DNA of 64,000 nt from Allium sativum (GCA_030737875.1 CM060923.1:37440501-37504500), one strand, 5' to 3'. Shown: positions 1 to 12,442, counted from the first letter of the stretch. The notes: generated from the sequence alone by a model not told the origin. Translations and numbers: made by a program.

Positions 1-2274
1 TAATGAAGTGTACCAATTAAACGATATTTAATTGGAATTGAATTGGTATTGATTTTTGGGTTTATCGTGAACAGTGTTTTAAATAACACTTGTTCTTTAA
101 CCCGATAATTAATGGAATGTGATTTTGGGTTTATCGTGAACCGTGTTTTAAATGACACTGATTCTTTAACCCAGTTAAAGATTAAAACTAAGTGGAGTTT
201 TAATGAATCTTTAATTAGATTGAAATGATCGAAAATGGAGTATCACCAGTTCTTCTCCAGGCGATGGTTAAATCTTTAATTAGATTTGAACGTGAAATGG
301 TAATTGAATTTACCGATAACACTGTGGTGTTAGATATGAAGTATTACCAGTTTTACTTCATGGGATGAATAGGTTGGGATTGGGAAATAAAATAAATGAT
401 TACTTCGGTGTGGTTCGCTAATCCCGACTAGTTTGAATTGATATTCAAAGGAGATTAAAGAATAAATTTAAAGAATTTATCTTGGATAAAATTGATGGGA
501 ACTTTTCCCAAAGTATAGGAATATTTGAATAAAAGAATATTCTGAATTGGAATGAGGCGCATGTTGTGTTTGTGTAACACTTTTATAATATATACGCGAG
601 TTATTCAGAAAGACCGGGTTTATCCCATTCTGAATAACTGATTCGACGTGGTGTCGAAGATGAAGACGGTGGTCGAAGACCGGAAGTCTTCACGTCGTTT
701 GGGTGATTACTGATGATCTTGATTGGGCTGTACACCCAAGAAGATGGAAACAGTTAGTGATCGTCCAGACGTACTTGGAGATCGATGGATATGCGGGGTA
801 CTAGGTGCCTCCGGTTTCGTTCAGACCCAGAACGGACTTGTAAATGGACTGTGTGTCTGACATTGGATTTTAGTCTGTGTGATTGATTTCTATTAAATAT
901 ATATCTGTTTGGCGGCGGAGAATTTATTCTCTTGCTTAACGCCCTTCTCTGAGACATACGAGCTCAGGGGTTATATACTGATGGATATCAAACACATAGA
1001 GTGAATTGCCTGTGTGGCATGCCTAAGTGGCAATAGATCGAGGCTTCTGTTGAAAAGCAAAGTCTTGTGGTGATGATCAAAGCACAGCCTGTGTGGCACA
1101 GCTTTGTGTAACGTGAATTCGCGAGTTTCACACCCGGTATGAACCAGAAACGGGAGACGGACCTCAGGGAGGGCATGCGTTTCCTTCTAGCTAAAAAGTG
1201 GCGTCAGTGGTTTTACACGCCCTGACGAGTTTGACTTATGTGGTTGTTGCTGTTGCGAGGCGCCTCGGTTTGATCGGACGATCCGGGTCCGATGGAGTCA
1301 TTTGTTGGCTCATTTACGCCCCAAAGGGCGGGGAAACGTAGTGTTCAGGCATAATAATCCACATCGGTGGACCGGCCATGTCGCTCCATGGGGCAGTTGC
1401 GGCTGTTCCTGAGACATGGGCTAGATTGTCTCGAATCGGTTGAGGACTATCTTTTGCCTCGGTTCATAGACGGAAATCCAATTTCCAAATACGTGACATT
1501 TGCGGTTTTATTTGTAGAGCCTAGTATGGCGACATAGTGGGATGGGGCGCTCATGCCGCCTATGATTGATACTTATGATTTGAAGTTGTATTATACACTA
1601 TGCACTTATAATAGTATCAAACGATTTGTTTTAAACGTATCAAGCATTCTTTGGCTGTTATAAGGGAAAACCCTATCCCCCGGCTTGCGTTGCATTGTGT
1701 GATAGGACCTGGGTCTTATAACAGCTTCATTTTTCTTTATTTAGCATTGCGCTGTTTGTTTTATGCACTGGTATTCTAGGGAGGAAACCCGTTCCGTGTT
1801 ATACGGCGTGGTCCCTTGATTTACCTAACTTTAAAATAAAGATTAACTGTTTTAGTTCTCACACCAGTCCCATGACTGACCTGGAGTTTATTGTTTTAAC
1901 CTAAACTCTGGGTGCCTTTATTTTGACACGGGCAGCTAGTAGTTTTGGTTTTGCAGATTTATATTCACAGGATCCTGGTTTACAGCTGGAACGATATCCG
2001 GAAAGCTTTGTATCCGTATATCTCCTTCTAGTTGTGTATTGTTTTATTTTTCCGCTGCTATGTATTTAAATGTAATTTAAATCTCTGATATTTCTGTGTA
2101 ATATTCGTTTATACTCTGTATATTCTTGTAATCTGATGCGTTGTTGTAATATACAATGAAATGTTCTTCTGTTTGTGTTCTGTTTTGTCCTGTTCTCAAA
2201 CGATAGGGCGTTTCGAACGGCCTGGGTCGGTTTAGCGACTGATTCGGATTGAGCGAAATTCCTTTGCCGTCACA
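1..2274 (+). repeat. giant-LTR fragment, left end outside the window
   Basis: The sequence matches, in the + direction, the reverse complement of the LARD LTRs at 4928-11418 and 56195-62589: AT-rich U3-like sequence, two copies of a 46-nt hairpin motif (58-103 and 127-172), the block with the GAAGAC/GTCTTC inverted repeats near 660-700, and the block of small GC-richer motifs at 760-1970. The last 110 bases differ from the LARDs and end in GTCACA at 2274, like the GTCACA end of element 3, so this may be a separate subfamily. No primer site follows, so it is probably a solo LTR or a fragment. Short ORFs here are chance. Confidence 0.75.
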
Positions 2275-2925
2275 CCTTGCCGCTATTCCATTTATATTAT
2301 TGTTCTAATACAGAAATTTATATCAATTATATACCATTATGATTTCCCGTGTAGATTCCATTTTGATGGAAGATGGTTTTGGGTTTATCGTGTATAATGT
2401 TTTAAATAACATTTGTTCTTTAACCCAGTTAAAGACATGATTTATCTCCTAAACTTGAATAAACATTAAATAAAGATTTTTGAGATTAAAACTAAACTAG
2501 AGTTTTAATGAATCTTTAATTAGATTAAAATGAGAGTGAGATAATTAAATTTATCGGATTCATGAAATGATCGAGCATGGAGTAGCACCAATTTTACTCC
2601 AGGCGATAGTTAAATCTATAATTAGATTTGAACGTGAAATGGTAATTAAAATTTACTGATAACACCGTGGTTGTTAGATATGGAGTATAACTAGTTTTTC
2701 TCCATGTGATGAATAGGTTGGGATAAGGATAATAAATAATAAATGATTACTTGGTGAGATTCGATAATCCCGACCGGTTAATCAAATCTTTTGAAATTGA
2801 TATCCAAAGGCAGATTTAAGAATAAATTTAAAAGAATTTATCTTTGATAAAATTAATGTGAACCTTTCCTTAAAAATGTGAATATTGGAATAAAAGAATA
2901 TTCTGAATCAGAATGAGGTTTAGTG
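2275..2925 (+). repeat. second giant-LTR fragment
   Basis: This repeats the same + strand order as positions 60-560: the hairpin motif (2381-2426), alternating AATCTTTAATTAGATT-type blocks, and the stretch ending in ATTCTGAATCAGAATGAGG. It may be the older LTR into which the copy at 1-2274 was inserted. No coding content is visible. Confidence 0.6.
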
Positions 2926-3796
2926 CATATATTGCTAGGTTATAGATTTCTTATTTTCATTACTTACCAAATGAAAATATAGGACTGGAACGAACACCAT
3001 ACCGAAATGTTACAATATAACTTATAATCTATAACTTATAAACTTACCAAATAAAAATGAAAATATACGACTGGAACAAACACCTATAACTTATAAACTT
3101 CATAAATATAAAAATATAAACTTACCAAATAAAAATGAATATATTGCTAGGTTATAGGTTTTAATATAGAATTTTAATACAACTGGAAAGTGGTTCCATC
3201 ACTTTATGATGATCACTTACCAAAACAAACCAAATTTTAATTCCAATTATAATCCATAAAGTTACTATTGTTCAAGTAAGTCGAATTTCATTATTTACAA
3301 TTTCAAAATTTTATTTCAATTATTAATTACACCAATAAATTTTCACACGTTAAATTCCAACCTTCCATGTTAACCAATATAAACAAGATCACAAAATTAT
3401 TTACCATCAATACATGCTATAATTATCAAAATAAGTTAAAATTAATCTCTTAAACAATTTATTTAAGTTTCCACTATGCATTAATAAAATTTCAATATTT
3501 AAAGTCTAATTCTAAATTTCTTGACTTAATTAGGTCCAAATAACCCTCAATAATTACCATACAAATCAATTTATAATTTATATTTTAAATCCACATAATA
3601 ATGACACTTATTACCAGTCGACCTTCATTATACAAACAACGAATGTATATTACTACCATATTAATTAAATTAAAATTTCCAACATATATGAAATTCCAAA
3701 ATTAGTTAATTCATTAATTTAGTATTTAAAGAAATTTTGTTCAAAATCACATTAAATTTAATATTTTAAATTAACACAAAATAACGGGATGTTACA
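2926..3796 (-). repeat. AT-rich LTR-end fragment of another family
   Basis: Strongly AT-rich and unlike the giant LTRs. The right end reads ACGGGATGTTACA, whose reverse complement TGTAACATCCCGT is a typical start of a plant Ty3 LTR, so this is probably the 5' end of a minus-strand LTR inserted into the copia relic that begins at 3797. The left end is unclear. A 17-bp direct repeat (2930-2946 and 3141-3157) and duplicated segments around CTTACCAAATAAAAATGAA suggest a small embedded insertion or local duplication. No gene is visible. Confidence 0.4.
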
Positions 3797-4927
3797 GGAC
3801 CAACTAAAATATGACACAACTGAACATCAAAACATGGGCAACATAGAAAGAATAAAGAGAAATATGGGAACAACGAGGACTTAACAAAGACCAATGACAT
3901 AAATGTTGATGAATGGTATCCATATTCAGGTGCCACTAAACACATCACTAACAACCTTCAAAAATGTTATCTCAAAAACTAAAATTACTTGAATGAATAA
4001 GTTTTACACATGGGTAACGATGAAACTGTAAGTATTTAACATGTTAGTTATGGCAGTATTAAAGATTAAAGGCAATTCTATTTGAATAATTTATAAAGAG
4101 TGCCTAGAATTAAAAAATTCTAATGAGTGTTTTGCTATTTGCCAATGACAGCACTGTGCTCTTTGAGTTTCACCTATAATTTTGCCCTGTAAAATATTTA
4201 CTGAATCAAGATGTATTATTATAGGTAGTCTGGATAAGAAATTATACAAGTTTAGCACAGTGAAGTCAAGAAATGCTAATGTAAAAGGAATTTAGTGCAA
4301 CAGTGTTAATTCTAATAATGTTAAGGACAAAAATACTGTAGACACATGGCTTTGTAAACTCGGCACCCCAGTTTTGAAACTGTGAAGAAAATATTAAATG
4401 ATAATAACATTTCTTTTGAAAATTTACCTATTTCACACTTATGCACATGCTGCAAGCTTGGAAAAAGCCATAAATATCCTTTTAATGACTCTGAAACTGT
4501 GTAGAACAAGCCTATTGAGTTGAGTTAATAGCAGTTGACTTGTGGAGGCCAACACCACTAAATTCAGCATAATGGCATATATAATATCTTTCTTTTGTTG
4601 ATGCTCATTCGAGACAAATATAGATATAATTTCTTAAAACGAAGTTAGAAACAAGTGATGCGGTAACACAATTTAACACCTTTGTTGAAAATAAATCAAT
4701 CGTAATGCTAACATGATACAAATAGATGGAGGAGTGAGTTTAAACCCCTTAAAAGTTATTTTCACCAAAGAAATTTTTTACATAGAATAACATGTGCGCA
4801 CACCTCTTAACAAAATTATCCGATCAAGAGAAAACAAGAACACATTATTGAATTAGGGCTTACGCTGTTGTCATAAGGATCACCACCGATGAAATAGTGG
4901 ATAGAGGCCTTTGCGACATAAGTTTAT
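3797..4927 (+). pseudogene. Ty1/copia protease-integrase relic
   Basis: Translating short stretches in shifting + frames gives the order of a plant Ty1/copia polyprotein. At about 3910 there is WYPYSGATKHIT, the protease site, with Tyr where the family has the catalytic Asp. Near 4140-4290 lies a GAG-pre-integrase-like segment (STVLFEFHL, then STVKSRNANVK). Near 4440 follows CCKLGKSHKYPF of the integrase zinc region. At 4535-4700 comes integrase core sequence (DLWRPTPLNSA, FVDAHSR, FLKTKLETSDAVTQF), and near 4850 HIIELGLTLL. Stops and frameshifts occur every few dozen codons, so it is long dead. RT is missing because the LARD-1 LTR cuts the relic at 4928. It is the oldest recognisable coding layer in the window. 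Confidence 0.8.
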
Positions 4928-7900
4928 TGACACGACCCGAACTTCCCCGTGAAGGAAAGCACGGATAGAATTGAGAACAAGCCATATCAAAAAACAAACA
5001 GAAGAACATTTAATTGTTAATTACAACAATTCTATCAGATACAAGAATATACAGAGTATAAATAAATAAAATACACCAGAGAAATATCAGAGATTTAAAT
5101 ACACTACTGCAGTGGAAAAATAATACAAAACACAACTGAAAGTAATACACGGATACAGAACTTTCCGAGCATCGTTCCAACTGTAAATCAGGATCCTGTG
5201 AATATAAATCTGCAAAAACAAAACTACTAGCTTCCCATGCGGAAATAAGGGCACCCAAATTTTAGGTTAAAACAATAAACTCCAGGTCAGTTATGTGACT
5301 GGTGTGAGAACTAAAACAGTTACTATTTTAACTTTAAAAGAGAGTAATTCAAGGGACCACGCCGTAAGTCACAGAACGGGTTTCCTCCCAAGAATACCAG
5401 TGCTTAGAATAAACAACGCAATGCTTTTTCAAAAAATGAAGCTATTATAAGACCCAGGTCCCATCACACAATGCGACGCAAGCCGGAGGATAGGGTTTTC
5501 CCTTATAATAGCCAAACATGCTTGGTACGTTTAAAACAAATCATTTAATACTATTATAAGTGTATAGTGTCAAAACAATTCCAATCATAAATATTAATCA
5601 TAGATGGCATAAGTGCCCCATCCCACTATGTCGCCATAGTAGGCTCTACAAATAAAACCGAAAATATCACGTATTGGAAATTGGATTTCCGCCATGAGTC
5701 GAGGCAAGGGGCAAGCTCCTCTCCGCTTCGAGACACTCTAGCAAATGTCTCAGGACTACTCTCTCTGGGTAGCCTCTGGATCTTCAGGGCCAGTCCTCCC
5801 TTACGTTTGAGGATTGGCAATTCCTGAACACACGTTTCCCAGTCCTAACAGACCTATATCTGAGGCGCCTCGCATTCCAACAACCACATAGGTAAAAATA
5901 ATATAAATGTTAGCCAGTTTAAGCACTGACACTACCTATAGCTTGAAAGAAACGTCGTATTCTCCCTGCAGTCACTATCCCGTTTTTGACTCATACCGAG
6001 GTGTGAGGCTCGCGAATTCACGCCATATACAAAGCTGCGCCACACAGGCTGTGCTTTGATCATCAACCACAAGTCTTTGCTTTTCAACAGAAGCCTTGAT
6101 CATCTGCCACTTAGACATGCCACAAAGGCAATTCACTCCATGCAACTGATGTCTATCGATATACAACCTCTGAGCTCGTACATCTTAGAGAAGGGCGTTA
6201 AGCAAGAGAATAAATTCTCCGCCTCCAAACAGATGTATATTTAAAAGAGATCAGTCAACACAGAATAAAATCCAATGCCAGACACACAGTCCATTTACAA
6301 GTTCGTTCTGGGCCTGAACGAAACCGTAGGCACTTTCCTCGCATACTCATCGATCTCCAAGTACGCCTGGACGATCACCAACTGATTCTCTCCTCTTGGG
6401 TGTACAGCCCAATCAAGATCATCAATAACAATCCAAATGATGTGAAGACTTCCGGTCTTCAACCACCGTCTTCATCTTCGACTTATCGTCGAATTGGTTA
6501 TTCAGAATGGGTATAAACCCGGCCTTTTCGAACAACCCGCGTATATAATAAAAAAATGTTACACAAACACAACATGCGCCTCATTCCAATTCATCGGTCA
6601 CCAACCGTAAATTAGCAAGAGAACAATCCCTCAAATATTAACTCCAAAGGCCGAAACCAACATCAGATCAATATCCAGGAGACCACTCGTCTTATCTAAC
6701 CTACAGTTAGTTTCTAAATTTCACATTCTTAGGGAAAGGTTCCCATTAATTTTATCAAAGATAAATTCTTTTAAATTTATTCTTTAATCTTCCTTTGGAT
6801 GTCATTTCAAACCATGCTAAGGTTTTCCAAACTAGTCGGGATTAGCAAACCACACCAAAGTAATTATTTATTTTATTTCCCAATCCCAACCTATTCATCC
6901 CATGAAAGAAAACTGGTAATACTCCATATCTAACACCACGGTGTTATCGGTAAAATTAATTATCATTTCACGTTCAAATCTAATTAAAGATTTAACTATC
7001 GCTTAGGAGCAAAACTGGTGATACTCCATTCTCGCTCACTTTCCAAATTTGATAATTTAAATTATCAATTCACATTTCAGTCTAATTACAGATTCATTAA
7101 AACTCCTTTTACTGGGTTAAAGAACTAATGTCATTTAAAACACAGTTCACGATGAACCCAAATCACATTCTATTTATTATCGGGTTAAAGAACAAGTGTT
7201 ATTTAAAACACCATTCACGATAAACCCACAAATCAATTCTAATTCTAATTCAATTCCAATTAAATATATTAATTAATTGGTATACTTTATTAAATCTAAA
7301 TAAAAAGATTTAATCTTTTCTCAACGGGGTTTAAGAACAGTGTTGATGAAGACATCATTCATGACAAACCCAAATTCCATTTGATATTAAATACAGGGCT
7401 CTGAATAGAAAATATATCGGCTTATATTCAATATCAAATTCTGAAATCCACAAATATCGCTTTGGAAATAATAATATAAATTATATCTTTCAAATTTCCT
7501 CCAAAATATCTATATAATCGCGGAATCTAATATCGAAATATTCCAAAGACAATTTTGATTCAAATCCATTCCAATTCATATATTGGAAATTCTGGTTATT
7601 TAAAACCCATTTCAAATCCAATTTATTTATTTAAAAATAAATAAATTATTATTCTAGTTAATAACTAGTTCATTTCGATAAAAATCTATTTTTATCCTTT
7701 CAAATATGGAGTTTTTCATCCCAATTCTTCACAAATCATTTCTTATGATTTTACACAAATAATTGTTATTTTTGATAATTTTATCAAGGCCCGTACAGTC
7801 GAATTCCAATAACGGCCATCGAACTGCACTTACAACGACCTTTTTGGAAATTGATTTGGACGTATCCCCAAATCCAACCGTCAGATTCAAATCTCTTGTA

Positions 7901-8248
7901 TTCGTTAGAAAGCTCTTTTCGACCAATGGTTCCGGTTTTAGGAGAATCCAACGGTCGGATCTCCCGTAATTTCCGTTCGAAGTCAATGGTCGAAATTCAC
8001 GAACTGCCGCGGTGCGGCGTGTTCTGTTCAGGCCATTATATATATATATAATATATATATATATAATATATTTCATCGATTTCCCTTTAAAACGAATTTT
8101 ATAAATCGTTTCAAATTTGTTTCAAAAACAATTTCATCATTCATTTAAAATTCATACCAAAATTGAATTTTCCATTACAAATTCTTTTTACATTCATTTC
8201 TATTTGATTTCAATTCAAATCCATTTCAATTCAATTTCAGTTCGTTTT

Positions 8249-8383
8249 CAATTCGATTCAAATTCATTCTATATTCAATTCAATTCGAATTCATTTTATA
8301 TTCAATTCAATTCGAATTCATATTATACTCAATTCAATTCGAATTCATTTTATTTTCAATTCAATTCGAATTCATTTTATTTT
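8249..8383. repeat. 27-bp tandem repeat, five units
   Basis: Five near-identical 27-bp units of the form CAATTCAATTCGAATTCATT plus seven bases. It is found in this LTR copy only; the other giant LTRs lack it at the equivalent place, so it expanded after the copies separated. The open frame across it is a by-product of the repeat. Confidence 0.85.
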
Positions 8384-10083
8384 CAATTTTTAAATCTCTT
8401 TTCAATATTCAATATAAAAACGAATATAATCGATATAAATATCGTTTGCGTCAAAATAGCGCATCTCTAATCAACACTGTTTTATTTTTTCAATAATTTC
8501 GTTATTCTATTCAACAAATGAATATTTATTCTATTCAACACATGAATCTATATTTCTTTCAACACATGACTAGTCTCAACACATGAGTACTGTCAACACG
8601 TGACTATTTTTTATTTAATATATTTTATAAAATTATGATTTCTATCGTTTAATTTTTAATCAGTCTCCAACCGTAAATTAGTAAGAGAACGATTTTTTAA
8701 GTATTAACCCCGTAGGCCGAAACCAACATCAGATCAATACCCAGGAGACCACTCATCTTATCTGTTTTCCAGTTAGTTTCTAATTTTATATATGATAAAG
8801 ATGTAAATTTTATTGTTAAAATATTTCGTTCAACACATGACTTATCTCAACACATGAGTACCTTCAACACATGAATCTATATTTTATAATATTCTTTATT
8901 TCCCAAATTGGAATGAGGCCCAATCAATTACCATATAATGTTAACTATATGGATTACATACAACACATTTATATAATAGCAAAGATAAATAATCAGCCAT
9001 CATCCAAAGTGCACCACACAACTGCATAAGCATCAAATATAAATAACTAACGCTTACACAGTCTGTCGACCAATTGATCGACATACAACTAAATAATTGG
9101 GATTAGTGTACGCCAAATATCATCCCAACACCCGTATGGGGTTTCAATCCACAAACACCGAATATTATTTGTGCAGTTGGGCGATGTGTAAAATTTATCG
9201 TCCCAATCAATGTCCTTCAAATAGGTGTACATAAACAACCCGTCCGGTTTGTAAATGAATATTTATCTATTCACATTCACGTTAAAAATTATATTTTAAC
9301 GATAATTAATTTATTTCAACACATGAACGTTTTATTATCTATTTCACACTAACATCACAAACAAACTTCACAACACATCAAACAAGCATACAAGTCGTCC
9401 ATGGTCTGTGGACGACAGGTGTTGGGTGCTGCTAATCAGTGTCTGCATCCTAGTATATCTTTTAACTAGAAAACAAGATTTAAAGTGAGAAGTTCTCACC
9501 TTTGGGATCCACTCCGCCAGTTTTATTTTTGAATTTCAGAACCGTCGAGATAAGCCTGACATTCCAACGCAGTCCTCTCTACGTGTTCATATTAAAAACA
9601 ACGTTTTCATTTCAACGCTATAAAAATCGCATTTTTATTTCACTATACATATAATAAAAAACTGATTTTATTTCGCTAAAACATATATAAGGATCGTATT
9701 TTTATAATCTCTACTACGTAAAAATTATATTTTTATTCGCTACATATATAAAAATCACAATTTTATATTCTCTAGTATGTAAAAATTATATTTTTATTTT
9801 CTCTAGCATATAAAAATCAAATTTTTATAATCGCTACTATACAAAGATCGAATTTTTATTACTCTACTTAAATAGAAATCATTTTTTTATGAAGCCGTTC
9901 GTACGATAAAAATCAAGTCCGTTCACGTTTTAAAAACTAATCTTTTCTCATGATAAAAATATATGCTTTTCTTGTTCAAAAATATATGCTTTTCATGCTT
10001 AAAAATATATGGTTTTTTTCATTCTAAATAAAATCAGAAAATAAAATTAAATTAAATTAATAAATAAAAAGAAATAAAAATAA

Positions 10084-10548
10084 ACTTACAACCGAAGTGG
10101 GAGGCGCAGGGCTGAGGGGGTGGTGGCGGCATTGGCGGTGGGGCCACTGTGACCGGCGCTCGGTGGTTGGGGCTTCAGGCGGATTGGGTTTAGGGTCTTG
10201 GGGGTTATGGTTTCCACCGGAGAAGGGGATTGGGGCGTCGGAGGGGACTAGAGGGGGAGGCGGAGGAAGGGTGGGTGCTCGACGGAGGGATGAAACAAGA
10301 GAGGAGGGAGGAGCTTTGACGCAATGAGGAGAGAGAAGAGAGTGAGGGGGCGGAGGAGGGGTGGGCACGCCTACTCCGGCGACGGCGGTGGCCCCCCCGG
10401 TGGCGCTGCGTCAGAGCTAGGGCGCGATGCCCTTTTCTTCCTTTTTTTTATTTTAATTTTTACCCCGTTGACTAGGAATAGGAGAAAAGGAGGGGGGTTA
10501 TTGTAAATGTTTTATAGTATTTTTATTTTATTTTATTTTATTTATACC
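10084..10548 (-). promoter_or_regulatory. LTR promoter, GC-rich leader and splice donor (copy A)
   Basis: On the minus strand a TATA box (GGTATAAATA, 10548-10539) is followed by a pyrimidine- and C-rich leader of roughly 420 nt, then GTAAGT at 10089-10084. A proline-rich ORF of 103 codons (10368-10057) runs through it but looks like low-complexity leader. The same order of TATA region, GC island and GTAAG is present in the other giant LTRs, yet the island sequence itself differs greatly between them. I infer a first exon with a 5' splice site; no transcript evidence is available. Confidence 0.5.
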
Positions 10549-11418
10549 ATAAAGCAACTTTTTATTTCGAACCCAAAATCGATCCCACCGACTGTCGACC
10601 CTAACGTATCACCCCCATTCCGAACACAATGGGATACGTATCGTAAGCTGATTCGATCGTTCCGATCAGTTTTCGTCAAAATCAAAATATAACTCTATAT
10701 ATTGAATTTGAACGCGCATTTCAATTTACCGGGGCCACATATGGACTCTAAAAATTCCCGAAAAATATTTTCTAGTTTTTTATTAACGATACAGTCCTAA
10801 CAAAACTAGTTTCGTTATATTCTGAGACCGTTTGAAAAATGGCCATTTTCCAGTCGATTAAAATCAACTAAAACTGGCCAAACGCGTTTTCTTTTGTCAC
10901 GCTCACATATTGATTCGAAAAATTATGAATTTTGGAATCTAGCAATGTCTTGACATCACAGATCCAACAAAAGTGGTTTCGTCGAAAACCGAGGTCGTTT
11001 GCAAAATGTCTATTTTCAAGGGCTGTATATTCTCTATAGCGGCTATTCTGAATTTTCAGCTGGGCATAACTTTTTATTCCCACTATGAAATTTCAATTTT
11101 TCGGATTCATTGGAAAGATATTGTCAAATGGATTTAAATATTTTTGGTTTCACTAAAATCCGGTTTATTTTACACCCGGTACATTCATTTGAACTTTGAA
11201 ATCGAATTATCAAACTACCACGCCATTTTCAATTCCTTTTATAATTTAAAATAAATATATATATTCTAGCGACGATTCGAATAAATATATACTTCTATTT
11301 CTATTCAAAATAAATTTCTCGTCATTATTATTTAAAATAATTCATTTTAAATATTCAAAATTCATTAAAATTGCCAAAACAAAAATTTTAAATTGGCTCG
11401 GATTTCCGGGTTATTACA

Positions 11419-11453
11419 ATCTCCCCCACATAAAACTTTTCATCCCCGAAAAG
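11419..11453 (-). promoter_or_regulatory. polypurine tract and adjacent hairpin (LARD-1)
   Basis: In element sense TGTGGGGGAGAT abuts the 3' LTR start and would prime plus-strand DNA synthesis. A few bases upstream lies a hairpin with arms CTTTTC (11436-11441) and GAAAAG (11448-11453). Elements 1 and 2 have a comparable hairpin at the same place. Confidence 0.75.
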
Positions 11454-12300
11454 GAACAAAGCCAAAAGTTGTTTAACTAATCAACTCAACTTTCTTTCTT
11501 TTCATTACGACTTAAGTTCTTCAACTTTTCAATTTTGAAGAACTTTTCAGATATTTCAAAAATTTGGCTAACACCCTAAATTTCCTAAAAATTTCGCCAT
11601 AACCTCCCTTGCACCGGGGACTTCGGGATATTTCATATAGCCTCCCATGGCCTTCTTCAATCCAAAAGAAAAAGCCAAGCGGCTAGCCAGTTGGCTCATA
11701 AAATCATCCAAACCCAAAGAAATACAATAAACATGTACCTATTTGTCGGGCAAACAATTTTATTCCTCTTCTCTAGCCTCCTTGCTATGACCTGTTCAAT
11801 GTAAGTACATGTATATGCATGCATTTGTAATCATTTTTCAATACAGTTCAATAATCGGTTCCATTAGGCTAAATGGTTCAAAATTTCAAACAAATAAACA
11901 AACAACACAACCAGCAATCAATTAGTGAATTAGAATTTCAAATTCATAATTTTGATACATATACAGAAAATCATGTTTTAATGCCAAATCACAACAATAA
12001 ACATATCTAGTTTTGGTTCTCACACCAGTCTAATGGAAATACATAGAAATCCCACTTTCGAAACTCGAACACAAATACTGATGATGTCGCGACATTACCA
12101 GAATTGTCCCCGAATGACTAGAGTGTAATTCCATATCTATCCAGTATATTAAAACTTCGAATATACGTTCATGACACGTATATGCAAAATCTTTATATAT
12201 TGGATTGTCCAAATTCAATACAAATAAATTATTCAAATACGAATAAAATGGTTTAAATTTTCAAAACAATATTGTTTTATTTTAAAAATATACTCTTCAC

Positions 12301-12367
12301 ACTCGTTCTAGGATACTACTGATCCCATCTCTAACGAGTTATTCTAATTGGATATTACTAATCCAAT
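12301..12367 (-). promoter_or_regulatory. paired leader stem-loops (LARD-1)
   Basis: Stem-loop 1: arms ATTGGAT (12347-12353) and ATCCAAT (12361-12367), sense loop TAGTAAT. Stem-loop 2: outer arms ACTCGTT (12301-12307) and AACGAGT (12333-12339), inner arms 12310-12314 and 12322-12326, sense loop CAGTAGT. The same pair with different but still complementary arms occurs after the primer site of element 3. A packaging or dimerisation role is inferred. Confidence 0.65.
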
Positions 12368-12427
12368 ATCAGATGAATTCTTTCGTTTGGTTCTAATGTG
12401 TCTTGTTCTCGAGCTCTATAAACCAAA

Positions 12428-12439
12428 GCTCTGATACCA
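12428..12439 (-). promoter_or_regulatory. primer-binding site, initiator tRNA-Met (LARD-1)
   Basis: TGGTATCAGAGC on the minus strand, three bases inside the 5' LTR. It is the perfect complement of the 3' end of plant initiator tRNA-Met and is the reverse-transcription start. Confidence 0.9.
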
Positions 12440-12442
12440 GAC

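Larger units (their letters stand above)
4928..11418 (-). repeat. 3' LTR of LARD-1, 6.49 kb
   Basis: Bounded on the + strand by TGACACGACCCG at 4928 and GGGTTATTACA at 11418, followed by the reversed polypurine tract. In element sense it holds: the conserved LTR start (11418-10570), a TATA-like site and GC-rich leader (10548-10084), AT-rich repeats built around AAAAATC/GATTTTT (9590-10080), a hairpin CGTCCA..TGGACG near 9400, a cluster of TCAACACATGA motifs (8508-8875), a block of ATCCGAC/GTCGGAT-type palindromes (7850-7970), three 46-nt hairpin motifs (7114-7159, 7182-7227, 7327-7371), and the conserved 3' third (6600-4928). No protein-coding gene is supported. Confidence 0.85.
11419..12442 (-). 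other. LARD-1 internal region, non-coding
   Basis: From primer site to polypurine tract. It has no gag or pol similarity in any frame; short ORFs (for example 12236-12030) lack recognisable motifs. It contains two stem-loops close to the primer site, a segment at 11590-11830 that is also found inside the LTR of element 3 (16690-16990), and a hairpin next to the polypurine tract. LARD-2 has an equivalent of almost the same length (62590-63635), so this short form is a stable element type rather than a one-off deletion. Confidence 0.8.

Noticed and set aside
8117..8470. 117-codon ORF with repeated QFNSNSFY
   Set aside because: It is the translation of the 27-bp tandem repeat (27 is divisible by three, so any frame without a stop stays open). 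No similarity and no counterpart in other LTR copies.
10057..10368. Proline-rich ORF in the GC island of copy A, and similar ORFs in copies B, C and element 3
   Set aside because: Low-complexity, different in each copy, without family motifs; better explained as GC-rich leader sequence.
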